Shown here one piece after another: positions 1 through 6,428 of a DNA stretch of 10,749 nucleotides (its first letter is position 1; each line of letters begins with the position of its first letter). The stretch is from positions 1-10,749 of the forward strand of contig CALFXN010000485.1 in NCBI GenBank assembly GCA_937957815.1, given 5' to 3'. Under the pieces are notes generated by a model. That model made no database searches and was not told where the DNA came from. It worked only from the letters and a program-made list of their open reading frames with translations. Made by a program: the position numbers and the translations under genes. The DNA is from an uncultured Synergistales bacterium. GTDB taxonomy: Bacteria; Synergistota; Synergistia; Synergistales; Aminobacteriaceae.

Positions 1-2
1 GA

Positions 3-284
3 TTCATCGGTTCGGAATCCGCGACGACGCCGAAAGCCTCCGAGACGGAATGGTCGCGTGCGGGGCTTTCCGGCCCCGTGGCTCCAGGTGCCCCGGCGGC
101 TCCGGATCGTCGGGCGGCGACACTCGCCCGCGAGGGGGTCGACATCATGAGCCGATCGAAAAGGGCGCTTGCGTCCGGAGACTGGGGAACCTATGGCGAC
201 GGAATCCGACGGGTGGAAGATATTCTGGCACGAATCGCCGGACTGTCGTCGGCATCGCCCGACCTCGCTCCGGAACACAGGTAA
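3..284 (+). CDS. C-terminal end of a probable UPF0182-family membrane protein (5' truncated by window)
   Basis: An open frame runs in from the left edge with no stop until TAA at 282-284, giving 93 residues of a C-terminus. The first part is low-complexity and rich in Ala, Pro, Ser and Thr (linker-like). The last third, ending in the pattern ALASGDWGTYGDGIRRVEDI, looks like the conserved tail of UPF0182 proteins, in which a helix with a GDW..YG motif precedes a short amphipathic helix. Those proteins are large, multi-pass and of unknown function. The family call rests on this tail only, so it is tentative. A GTG at 78 could start a short independent protein, but no convincing ribosome-binding site precedes it and the frame is open well upstream of it. 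The next gene has its own promoter, so this gene appears to end its transcription unit here. Confidence 0.55.
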   Translation, partial: FIGSESATTPKASETEWSRAGLSGPVAPGAPAAPDRRAATLAREGVDIMSRSKRALASGDWGTYGDGIRRVEDILARIAGLSSASPDLAPEHR

Positions 285-311
285 GCCCCGCTTAATAGAG
301 ATGGACATTAT

Positions 312-340
312 TTGCCGGAAAGTCCGATTATATCTATAAT
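312..340 (+). promoter_or_regulatory. Sigma70-type promoter for the lytic transglycosylase gene
   Basis: A perfect -10 hexamer TATAAT lies at 335-340. The -35 hexamer TTGCCG (4 of 6 consensus bases) lies at 312-317, with an ideal 17-bp spacer. The predicted start of transcription is near 347, leaving an untranslated leader of about 65 nt before the GTG start codon at 412. The surrounding bases are clearly more AT-rich than the coding DNA. Confidence 0.6.
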
Positions 341-343
341 CGG
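324..343. promoter_or_regulatory. Perfect inverted repeat over the -10 element, candidate operator
   Basis: CCGATTATA at 324-332 and TATAATCGG at 335-343 are exact reverse complements separated by only TC. The right arm contains the whole -10 hexamer. A two-base loop with no following T-run does not suit an intrinsic terminator, so binding of a dimeric regulator that blocks RNA polymerase is the simplest reading. The regulator is unknown. Confidence 0.45.
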
Positions 344-400
344 GAGAAATTATCGCCCGCATACTTAAAGACACTGTTTCTGCTTACCACTCACAATAAG

Positions 401-407
401 GGAGGTG
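401..407 (+). promoter_or_regulatory. Ribosome-binding site that sets the GTG start of the transglycosylase
   Basis: GGAGGTG lies four to five bases upstream of the GTG at 412. This strong Shine-Dalgarno match selects GTG412 over any downstream ATG and places a complete N-terminal membrane segment in the protein. Confidence 0.7.
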
Positions 408-411
408 TCCC

Positions 412-1161
412 GTGCGACAGAATGTTTGTCTTGCGGTCGTTTTTTTCGTCTTTGGATCGTACGTCGCGTTTCTGGCGCTCTGGACCGGAGGATGGAGCTC
501 CGCGTCGTTCGTGTTCGCCCCATCTCGTTCGGCTCCCCCGGCGGTATGCTCCACTCATGCACTTGAGACCGCTATTCGCAACTGGTCTTCGGATTCCGAT
601 GCAAGACAATTGATCCGGACGGCGTCTCGAATAACGGGAAAAATCGCCCGCAGCTGCGAGAAGGATCTTGTTTCCCCTCTCTTTACCCTGTTGCGGCTTA
701 CGGGAGAAATTCTGGACGACGTCCGTTCGGTCACGCTCTTCATTGGCGAACACAATCAGAAGCTCGAAAAGACGATCGCGGCGCGCGAAGCGGCAGCGTT
801 TGTCAAATATACGTTCAAGTACGACATTCCCCTCGATCTCGCTCTTGCCGTTGGGTACACGGAAAGCCATTTTTCCCCGTCGTCGAGAAGCGACTACGGC
901 GCGGCGGGCGTCATGCAGGTCTCATGGAAGATCCATTCGGCGTTGCTCGCGGCGAACGGAATCACGTCGGAAGCGGAACTCTTCGAACCCGACAAGGGGA
1001 TCAGCGCCGGATGCCTGCTGCTCTCGCGGTACCTCCGAGCGTACGAGACGACACAGGCCGCACTTGGACGGTACTACGGCGGGTCGCCGTCCGTCTACTG
1101 GGCCCGTGTCTCGAAAAACCTCAACAAATTCCGGACGTTCACCGGCGCGAAGGATCTGTAG
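412..1161 (+). CDS. Membrane-anchored SLT-type lytic transglycosylase
   Basis: This is a 249-residue peptidoglycan lytic transglycosylase-like protein, expected to cleave the MurNAc-GlcNAc bond in the periplasm. An uncleaved hydrophobic segment at about residues 7-25 should anchor it in the inner membrane. A region rich in charged residues (about 45-135) links it to a C-terminal SLT/lysozyme-fold domain. The domain shows the catalytic glutamate E151 in AVGYTESHF, then GAAGVMQV at 163-170 (family GxxGLMQI), then a DKGISAGCLLLSRYL helix at 194-208 and ALGRYYGG at 217-224 in the place of the usual AYNAG motif. It is short for the group, with no LysM or other wall-binding domain. It has its own promoter and a GTG start with a strong ribosome-binding site, and is convergent with the GGDEF gene. 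A role in cell-wall remodelling or in making room for an envelope machine is inference. Confidence 0.85.
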   Translation: MRQNVCLAVVFFVFGSYVAFLALWTGGWSSASFVFAPSRSAPPAVCSTHALETAIRNWSSDSDARQLIRTASRITGKIARSCEKDLVSPLFTLLRLTGEILDDVRSVTLFIGEHNQKLEKTIAAREAAAFVKYTFKYDIPLDLALAVGYTESHFSPSSRSDYGAAGVMQVSWKIHSALLAANGITSEAELFEPDKGISAGCLLLSRYLRAYETTQAALGRYYGGSPSVYWARVSKNLNKFRTFTGAKDL

Positions 1162-1197
1162 CCCTTCCCCCGCCGCGCGGCGCAATGGGGAGACTCC

Positions 1198-2103
1198 CTA
1201 CCCGACGGTAACGCGGTTCCTTCCGTTTTGTTTGCTCGCGTACATCAGCGCGTCCGCGCGTTTCACCGCAACTCCCGCATCTTCCCCGGCTTTCCGCATC
1301 GTCGCTCCGAACGAAGCGGTTACCCTGAGAACATCCCGGGCCGTATCGAGGCTCGATTGCGCGATCAGCGCGCGAAGCCGCTCGGCGACATCGGAGATCA
1401 CCCGCTCCTCATCCGTACCGACGATGGCGACGAATTCTTCCCCGCCCCAGCGACACACGACGTCTCCGTCGCGGACTCCGTACTTCAGGGTACCGGCGAC
1501 CATCCGAAGTACGAGATCTCCCGTCTCGTGCCCGTATGTGTCGTTAACACTCTTGAAACGATCCACGTCGGCAAAGATCACTCCGAATCCGGCAAGACCG
1601 TACCTATCGGCCTGATCCTGTCTCGTCCCGAGGGTTATCTCCGCATACCGCCGGTTCGGCAGCTCGGTCAGCGCATCGGAAAAAGCCTGCGTTTCGAGGT
1701 CACGGATTTTCTTCAGCGACGTATCGAGGAGCGAGTTGTCGCTGAAGATCTCCACGGCGCCGATAACCTCGCCTCGCGCGTCGCGCAGCGGCGAGACGCG
1801 AATCATCACGGGAAGACGAAACCCCGACTTGTGATGGAGATAGACCCGCGTCTCGTTCTCCTTTCCGTCCTCCATGGCCTTCGCGGCGGGACACTTTCCG
1901 AGGCATAACCGGCATCCGTCCTCGCCGACGTGCGTCAGGACGTTCTCCGAGCAGCGACGACCCGTCACCTCGGACGCCGAATATCCCGAAATTCGTTCGG
2001 CCGAGCGATTCCAGAACGTTATTCTCCGGCTCCGGTCCATGACATAGACGCCATCGTACAAACTCTGAAGGACTTCTTCGAAATGATCGTGAATGTCGTC
2101 CAT
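1198..2103 (-). CDS. PAS-GGDEF diguanylate cyclase with a cysteine cluster in the PAS domain
   Basis: This 301-residue soluble protein should make cyclic di-GMP from two GTP. An N-terminal PAS domain (about 9-120) contains C51, C64, C67 and C71, the last three within an eight-residue stretch, followed by a conserved HHKSGFRLPVMIRVSPLRD block. A short helical linker (about 125-142) leads to a complete GGDEF domain. The active site is GGEEF at 220-224. The inhibitory site RxxD (R211, D214) sits exactly five residues before it, so feedback inhibition by the product is expected. The frame stays open to 2556, but ATG2103 is preceded by a strong GGGGGAGGG ribosome-binding site and begins the recognisable PAS domain. 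The gene lies 59 bp downstream of the ArnE/F-like gene on the same strand with no terminator between, so they are probably co-transcribed. The PAS cysteines could bind a metal, haem or an Fe-S cluster; the ligand is not known from sequence. Confidence 0.92.
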   Translation of the reverse strand: MDDIHDHFEEVLQSLYDGVYVMDRSRRITFWNRSAERISGYSASEVTGRRCSENVLTHVGEDGCRLCLGKCPAAKAMEDGKENETRVYLHHKSGFRLPVMIRVSPLRDARGEVIGAVEIFSDNSLLDTSLKKIRDLETQAFSDALTELPNRRYAEITLGTRQDQADRYGLAGFGVIFADVDRFKSVNDTYGHETGDLVLRMVAGTLKYGVRDGDVVCRWGGEEFVAIVGTDEERVISDVAERLRALIAQSSLDTARDVLRVTASFGATMRKAGEDAGVAVKRADALMYASKQNGRNRVTVG

Positions 2104-2107
2104 GAAC

Positions 2108-2116
2108 CCTCCCCCT
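2108..2116 (-). promoter_or_regulatory. Ribosome-binding site fixing the start of the PAS-GGDEF gene
   Basis: Read on the minus strand, the bases AGGGGGAGG stand four bases before ATG2103. This match decides the start within a frame that remains open for another 151 codons upstream, where it only shadows the flippase gene. Confidence 0.6.
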
Positions 2117-2162
2117 GTACGCGTGCCCGCGTCTCCTGGGAGCCGGCACGGAACGGATACGA

Positions 2163-2534
2163 TTACCCCTTGAACGAGAGTATGAGGATTCCCGCGAGAA
2201 TCGTGCCGATGCCGGCGGCCCTCCAGGCCGAGACCGGCTCGTGGAAGAACAGCACGGACACCGACAGGACGAGAAGGAACACGACGCCCGCCATGAACGG
2301 ATACGCGATCGAGAGATCGACGCGGCTGAGCGCGGCGCTCAGAAAGACGAACGAAGTTCCGAAACACGCGATGCCGCCGATCGCGAACGGGTTCGTCGCG
2401 ATCCGTACGAACGCCGCGACTGCACCGGACGCGAGGAGGTCGCCCTGATGCCCGAACGCAGCCTTCATGAGCGTGTTCGCACCCGCGTTGAAGATGGCCG
2501 ACCCAAGCAGCAGGAGTATTCCGAGTTTGTCCAT
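2163..2534 (-). CDS. arnE: ArnE/ArnF-like small flippase subunit (EamA/SMR superfamily)
   Basis: A 123-residue, very hydrophobic protein with four predicted membrane helices (about 3-23, 35-55, 58-78 with the SIAYPF turn, and 82-121 broken by a loop near 99-106). The match to ArnE is visible in the first helix (AGANTLMKAA, compared with AGQLCQKQA in E. coli ArnE) and in the second half, where VDLSIAYPFMAGVVF...FHEPVSAWRAAGIG parallels ArnE's VPVGIAYPMLSLNFV...WHEPVSPRHWCGVA. The membrane-embedded glutamate that couples protons in EmrE-type drug exporters is replaced by N16, which fits a lipid-linked sugar role better than multidrug export. Likely role: moving undecaprenyl-phosphate-L-Ara4N to the periplasmic face for ArnT. 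E. coli uses two different subunits, ArnE and ArnF; only one gene is seen here. It is divergent from arnT. The symbol could equally be arnF. Confidence 0.75.
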   Translation of the reverse strand: MDKLGILLLLGSAIFNAGANTLMKAAFGHQGDLLASGAVAAFVRIATNPFAIGGIACFGTSFVFLSAALSRVDLSIAYPFMAGVVFLLVLSVSVLFFHEPVSAWRAAGIGTILAGILILSFKG

Positions 2535-2654
2535 AACGTCCCCACCCTTCGGGCATATTATAGTCCGGAAGATGCGAAGCGGGAAAGCTTGGGGTACAAT
2601 GGTTCCGCCGCAGCGTACGCGGACTTTCTTCCTGTCTGGAGTGACGAAGCCTTT
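2535..2654. promoter_or_regulatory. Divergent control region between arnE-like gene and arnT
   Basis: These 120 bp separate the start codons of the ArnE/F-like gene and arnT and must hold both promoters. For the plus strand only a TACAAT at 2595-2600 resembles a -10 element, and no -35 hexamer stands at the right distance. The arn promoter may therefore need an activator or another sigma factor. I see no PmrA- or PhoP-type direct repeat as described in enterobacteria. Confidence 0.4.
2557..2586 (-). promoter_or_regulatory. Candidate promoter for the ArnE/F-like and PAS-GGDEF transcript
   Basis: On the minus strand a perfect TATAAT lies at 2562-2557. A weak -35 (TTCCCG at 17-bp or TTTCCC at 18-bp spacing, 3 of 6 consensus bases each) lies near 2580-2586. 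Transcription would begin around 2550, leaving a leader of about 16 nt that includes a GGTGGGGA ribosome-binding site. The weak -35 suggests an activator or low basal use. Confidence 0.4.
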
Positions 2655-4304
2655 ATGAGACGCGTTCTGTTTGCCTTGGCGGTCATCGCCGGAATTCTCT
2701 TCTTCACGGCGCTCGGGCGCCACGGCCTTCTCGAGCCCGACGAGGGGCGGTATTCCGAGATCCCGCGCGAGATGCTCGAAACCCGCGATTTCGTCACTCC
2801 CCGCCTGAATTACGTCAAATACTTCGAAAAACCGGTCTTTCACTACTGGCTGACGGCCGCCTCGTTCGCGGCCTTCGGGCAGAACGAGTGGGCGAGCCGT
2901 TTCTGGCCGGCCTTTCTCGGCGTCTGCGGCGCGCTCTTCACGGCGTTCCTCGCGGCGCGCTCCGGAAATCTCCGGAAAGCCTTCCTCGCGGGATTCGTGC
3001 TGTCGACGTCGCTGCTCTTCTACGCGTCGTCGCACATCAATCTCACGGACATGACGCTGTCGTTCTTCCTGACGGTCGCGCTCGGGGGGTTCCACCTCGG
3101 GTATACGTCGGGCGACAGGAAATTCTATCTGCTGCTCTACGCCGGAATGGCGCTCGCGACGCTCAGCAAGGGGCTCATCGGGATCGTGCTGCCCGGAGCC
3201 GTGATCTTCTGCTTCATGCTCGCGACACGCGATTTCCGGATCGCGTGGAGAACGCTCGCACCGTCGGGAATTCTGCTGTTCTTCGTTCTCGTCGTTCCGT
3301 GGTTCTGGACGGTATGCTCGAGAAACCCCGACTTCTTCCACTTCTTTTTCGTCCGGGAGCACTTCCTGCGCTATACGACGATGCTTCACGGCCGATACGA
3401 ACCCGTCTGGTTCTTCATCCCGATCCTCGTCGCGGGTCTCGTCCCCTGGACGGGGTTCTTCGTTTCCGCGATCGCGGGCGCCCTGCCCGGACGGCTGAGG
3501 TCGTTCGGGACGGAGAAGCGCGCCGAACTCTTCTTCCTGATCTGGTTCGCGGTCGTCTTCGCGTTCTTTTCCTTCTCGCGATCGAAGCTCATCCCGTACA
3601 TCATTCCGTGCCTTCCGCCCGTCGCGGTCCTGACAGGGGGGTGCCTCGACGCGATGCTCTCCGGCGCCGGCGCGAAGCGCGACCGTTTCGCGGCCATCTC
3701 GACATCCGTCCTCCTCGCGCTCTTCGGCGCCGCGCTGCTCGGGTACGCGGCCTTCGGAGGCCGGTACCCCGCTGCGACGCTCCTCTGGTACGCCGCGATC
3801 CCGTCGGTCGCGCTCTTCGCCGCGGCCGCGGCCGCGTGGGCCATGACGAGACCGGAATACAGGACGAAAGCGCTCGCGGCGTTCTGTATCCTCTCGTTCC
3901 TGTTCTGCCTGTCGCTCAAGCCGCTCTTCGGGTTCCTCGGCCATCACCTGTCGGCCCGGGAGACCGCCGATCTGATCCGCCGAAACTCCGGGCCGGACGA
4001 CATCATCGCCCAGTACGCCGAATACGACCAGGGGATTCCGTTCTATCTCGGGCGGCGCGTCGTCCTCGTCCGCTACCTCGGCGAACTCGAGTTCGGCGCG
4101 ATGCAGGAGCCCGATCCGTCGTGGTTCATCGGCGACGAGGCGTTCACGAAGCTCTGGAACGGCGACAGGCGCGTCGTTCTCGTCGTGGAGGCGGGCCACA
4201 AGGACCGTCTCTTCCCCGCAGGAACCCCGCAGCCGGTTCTTCTCGGAGCCACGGAGCGGGGACTTGTCATCGCAAACACGCCCAAGGAGGCGACAGCCCC
4301 ATGA
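2655..4304 (+). CDS. arnT: ArnT-like lipid A 4-amino-4-deoxy-L-arabinosyltransferase
   Basis: A 549-residue integral membrane glycosyltransferase of the ArnT/PMT_2 (GT83-like) group, almost the same length as E. coli ArnT (550). It should transfer L-Ara4N from undecaprenyl phosphate to the phosphates of lipid A on the periplasmic face. The first periplasmic loop carries the family signature LEPDEGRYSEIPREML (acidic pair D29-E30), K55 and the YFEKPVFHYW block at 56-65. A second conserved acidic residue, D132, sits in the NLTDMTL loop. About twelve hydrophobic segments fill residues 4-425, followed by a soluble periplasmic domain of about 120 residues, as in ArnT. ATG2655 is chosen because the hydrophobic N-terminus begins there. 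The nearest GGAG is 13 bases upstream, rather far, and an in-frame TTG near 2589 cannot be excluded. The 3' end overlaps arnB in an ATGA. Confidence 0.85.
   Translation: MRRVLFALAVIAGILFFTALGRHGLLEPDEGRYSEIPREMLETRDFVTPRLNYVKYFEKPVFHYWLTAASFAAFGQNEWASRFWPAFLGVCGALFTAFLAARSGNLRKAFLAGFVLSTSLLFYASSHINLTDMTLSFFLTVALGGFHLGYTSGDRKFYLLLYAGMALATLSKGLIGIVLPGAVIFCFMLATRDFRIAWRTLAPSGILLFFVLVVPWFWTVCSRNPDFFHFFFVREHFLRYTTMLHGRYEPVWFFIPILVAGLVPWTGFFVSAIAGALPGRLRSFGTEKRAELFFLIWFAVVFAFFSFSRSKLIPYIIPCLPPVAVLTGGCLDAMLSGAGAKRDRFAAISTSVLLALFGAALLGYAAFGGRYPAATLLWYAAIPSVALFAAAAAAWAMTRPEYRTKALAAFCILSFLFCLSLKPLFGFLGHHLSARETADLIRRNSGPDDIIAQYAEYDQGIPFYLGRRVVLVRYLGELEFGAMQEPDPSWFIGDEAFTKLWNGDRRVVLVVEAGHKDRLFPAGTPQPVLLGATERGLVIANTPKEATAP
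4284..4290 (+). promoter_or_regulatory. Strong ribosome-binding site for arnB inside the arnT 3' end
   Basis: AAGGAGG lies ten bases before ATG4301, within the last codons of arnT. With the ATGA stop-start overlap it supports coupled but independently initiated translation of arnB. Confidence 0.7.
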
Positions 4305-5479
4305 GAAATGAATTCCTCCCCTTCGCGCGACCGTCCATCGGCGAAGACGCCATCCGGGACATCGCGGAATCCGTCCGCTCCGGATGGATCACGACCGGAC
4401 CGAAGACGCTCGCGTTCGAGAAGGAATTCGCCCGAATGCTCGATACGCCATACGCGCTCGCGGTCAACTCCGCCACGGCGGGGCTCCACCTCGCGTTCAT
4501 GGCCCTCGGGATCGGCCCCGGCGACGAAGTCGTCACGACGCCGATGACATTCGCGGCGACGATCAACACGATCCTGTTCACGGGGGCGCGTCCCGTCCTC
4601 GCCGACATCGACAGGCGCACGCTCAACATCCGCCCCGACGCGATCGAGGCCGCGATCACGCCGCGGACGAAGGCGATCGTCCCAGTTCATTTCGCGGGGC
4701 GTCCCTGCGACATGGAAGCCATCCTTTCGATCGCGGACCGTCACGGTCTCTCGGTCGTCGAGGACGCCGCCCACGCGCTCGGGGCATCCTGGAGCGGCGG
4801 TCCGGTCGGGAGAATGCCGGAGGGGAAGAAGCGCGTCTGCGTCTTCAGCTTCCATCCGACGAAGAACATCACGACCGGCGAGGGCGGTATGCTCTGTACC
4901 GGCGACGGAGACATCGCCGAAGCGGTCGCCGTGATGCGCCAGCACGGAATGTCGAAAGGCGCGTGGAACCGCTATGCCGCGACCGGGACCCCCCACTACG
5001 ACATCCTCGTTCCTGGGCTCAAGTACAACATGCTCGACATCGAGGCCGCGATCGGCCTGTCGCAGCTCCGGGAACTCGACACATTCAACGAACGGCGCCG
5101 TTCCCTCGTCGCGCAGTATCGCGAACGGCTCGGGAACGTTTCCGGCCTCGTTCTCCCGCCCGAACCCGCCGCCGGGACGACGCATTCGTGGCACATCTTC
5201 ACGCCCCTGATCGGCACCGACGCACTCTCGATCGACCGGGACGCCTTCATGACTCTCATGCGCGAAAGGAACATCGGTACGGCGCTCCACTACCAGGCCG
5301 TCCACCTCTTTACATACTACCGGAACACGCTGGGATGGAAGCGCGGCGATTTCCCCGAGGCGGAGTACGTCTCCGACCGGATCGTATCGTTCCCGCTCTT
5401 CCCCGCGATGACGGACGGGGATCTCGCGGACGCGGCGGACGCGGCGACGGAGATCCTCGCCGCTCGTCCGGCCCGCTGA
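4301..5479 (+). CDS. arnB: UDP-4-amino-4-deoxy-L-arabinose--oxoglutarate aminotransferase ArnB
   Basis: A 392-residue PLP-dependent aminotransferase of the DegT/DnrJ/EryC1 family (E. coli and Salmonella ArnB are about 380). It should convert the UDP-4-keto-pentose made by the ArnA decarboxylase into UDP-L-Ara4N with glutamate as amino donor, in the cytoplasm. The N-terminal FLPFARPSIGEDAI and SGWITTGPKT (28-36) are ArnB-like. The cofactor region shows NSATAGLHLA (56-65), the VVEDAAHALGA block (152-162, D155 for the pyridine nitrogen), and the Schiff-base lysine K188 in SFHPTKNITTGEGG, the same residue number as in Salmonella ArnB. KYNMLDIEAAIGLSQL (241-256) and the HYQAVHL stretch (330-336) complete the family pattern. 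The start follows an AAGGAGG site and overlaps the arnT stop. Related perosamine or PseC-type aminotransferases share the fold; the neighbours make ArnB by far the best reading. Confidence 0.93.
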   Translation: MRNEFLPFARPSIGEDAIRDIAESVRSGWITTGPKTLAFEKEFARMLDTPYALAVNSATAGLHLAFMALGIGPGDEVVTTPMTFAATINTILFTGARPVLADIDRRTLNIRPDAIEAAITPRTKAIVPVHFAGRPCDMEAILSIADRHGLSVVEDAAHALGASWSGGPVGRMPEGKKRVCVFSFHPTKNITTGEGGMLCTGDGDIAEAVAVMRQHGMSKGAWNRYAATGTPHYDILVPGLKYNMLDIEAAIGLSQLRELDTFNERRRSLVAQYRERLGNVSGLVLPPEPAAGTTHSWHIFTPLIGTDALSIDRDAFMTLMRERNIGTALHYQAVHLFTYYRNTLGWKRGDFPEAEYVSDRIVSFPLFPAMTDGDLADAADAATEILAARPAR

Positions 5480-5492
5480 CCAGGGAGACGCG

Positions 5493-6428
5493 ATGGCGAC
5501 CATGCCGGAAATCAGCGTCATCATCCCGGTGTACAACGAGGAGGAGTCGCTGTCGCCGCTGTTCGATCGCCTCTTCGCCGTCATGGAGGGGATGGGCCGG
5601 TCCTACGAACTCGTCTTCGTCAACGACGGAAGCCGGGACGCGTCTCTCCGGATCCTCAACGACCTGTTCCGGAAGCACGACGGCATCCTGCGGATCATCG
5701 ACTTCAACGGGAACTTCGGACAGCACATGGCCATCATGGCAGGATTCGAAAAAGCGCGCGGCGACTACATCATCACGATCGACGCCGATCTCCAGAACCC
5801 TCCCGAGGAGATTCCGCGCCTCGTCGAGGCTCTCGACGCCGGACACGACGTCGTCGGAACGATTCGCGTCGCCCGGCGGGACCCGTGGATGCGGAAGGCC
5901 GCTTCCCGGATCGTCAACGCCGTCACGAACCGGATCACGGGGCTCAAGCTTCACGACTACGGATGCATGCTCCGCGCCTATCGCCGACCGGTCATCGAAA
6001 TCATCAACCAGAGCTGCGAGACGACGACGTTCATCCCCGCCCTCGCGCAGAAATTCTCGCTGAACCCCACGGAAATTCCCGTAGGACACAACGAGCGCGA
6101 GCTCGGAGAATCGAAATACAGCCTCCTTCGCCTCGTCCGCCTGAACTTCGATCTCATGACGGGGTTTTCGCTCATCCCGCTCCAGTTCGTCACAATGACG
6201 GGGATCGTCGTCTCCGCGCTCGCGTTCCTCTTCGGCGTCTATCTCCTCTTCAGGCGGATCGTCGTCGGCCCCGAAGCCGAAGGCGTCTTCACGCTGCTCG
6301 ACATCAACTTCTTCCTGATGGGAGTCACCATGTTCAGCGTCGGGATCACGGGAGAGTACATCGGACGCGTCTACCAGGAGGTCCGGAAGCGTCCGCGGTA
6401 TGTCATACGGAGGGTGATCGAGAAATGA
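5493..6428 (+). CDS. arnC: Undecaprenyl-phosphate 4-deoxy-4-formamido-L-arabinose transferase ArnC
   Basis: A 311-residue membrane-associated family 2 glycosyltransferase (E. coli ArnC is 322). It should transfer 4-formamido-L-arabinose from UDP to undecaprenyl phosphate on the cytoplasmic side of the inner membrane. The GT-A domain begins with ISVIIPVYNEEESL (7-20), has VNDGSRD at 43-49 and the metal-binding DAD at 97-99 in ITIDADLQNPPEEI. It continues through LHDYGCMLRAYRR (153-164) and the E-x-GESKYS block near 203-210, typical of ArnC/DPMS-like enzymes. Two C-terminal membrane segments follow (about 226-254 and 268-290). Translation is assigned to ATG5493, five bases after AGGGAG at 5482-5487; ATG5502 is an alternative. 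The gap to arnB is 13 bp, and the stop overlaps the next start. A polyprenyl-phosphate glucose or mannose transferase would look alike, so the specific call leans on context and overall resemblance to ArnC. Confidence 0.9.
   Translation: MATMPEISVIIPVYNEEESLSPLFDRLFAVMEGMGRSYELVFVNDGSRDASLRILNDLFRKHDGILRIIDFNGNFGQHMAIMAGFEKARGDYIITIDADLQNPPEEIPRLVEALDAGHDVVGTIRVARRDPWMRKAASRIVNAVTNRITGLKLHDYGCMLRAYRRPVIEIINQSCETTTFIPALAQKFSLNPTEIPVGHNERELGESKYSLLRLVRLNFDLMTGFSLIPLQFVTMTGIVVSALAFLFGVYLLFRRIVVGPEAEGVFTLLDINFFLMGVTMFSVGITGEYIGRVYQEVRKRPRYVIRRVIEK

Noticed and set aside
337..362. Similarity of the leader at 337-362 to short stretches near 632-653 and 701-712 (GGGAGAAATT, TCGCCCGCA), considered as repeats
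   Set aside because: The matches are 9-10 bases with gaps, inside coding sequence in two cases, and can arise by chance.
361..370. ATACTTAAAG considered as a PmrA-box half site
   Set aside because: Only one half is present, it lies downstream of the promoter of the transglycosylase rather than an arn gene, and no second half stands at the expected distance.
1171..1182. 12-bp GC palindrome CGCCGCGCGGCG between the convergent genes, considered as a bidirectional terminator
   Set aside because: The usable stem is only about four pairs once a loop is allowed, and no T-run follows on either strand. Position is suitable but evidence is too weak.
2116..2150. Possible hairpin between the ArnE/F-like and GGDEF genes
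   Set aside because: Short arms (GTGCC and GGCAC) with an imperfect interior and no T-tract. Not a convincing terminator, so co-transcription remains the better reading.
2163..4199. A 678-codon open frame on the minus strand across arnT and arnE-like gene
   Set aside because: It is very rich in Arg, Glu and Asp, a typical antisense shadow of a GC-rich gene. Only its last 123 codons, the ArnE/F-like protein, look real.
2888..4300. Long plus-strand frame upstream of and in frame with arnB
   Set aside because: The arginine-rich translation is an out-of-frame reading of arnT. ArnB begins at 4301 with a strong ribosome-binding site and a normal family length.
4073..5584. 503-codon minus-strand frame opposite arnB
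   Set aside because: Antisense shadow with skewed composition and no recognisable domain.
4384..6063. 559-codon plus-strand frame across arnB and arnC
   Set aside because: Low-complexity Arg/Ser/Asp-rich reading in the wrong frame over two genes with clear family motifs.
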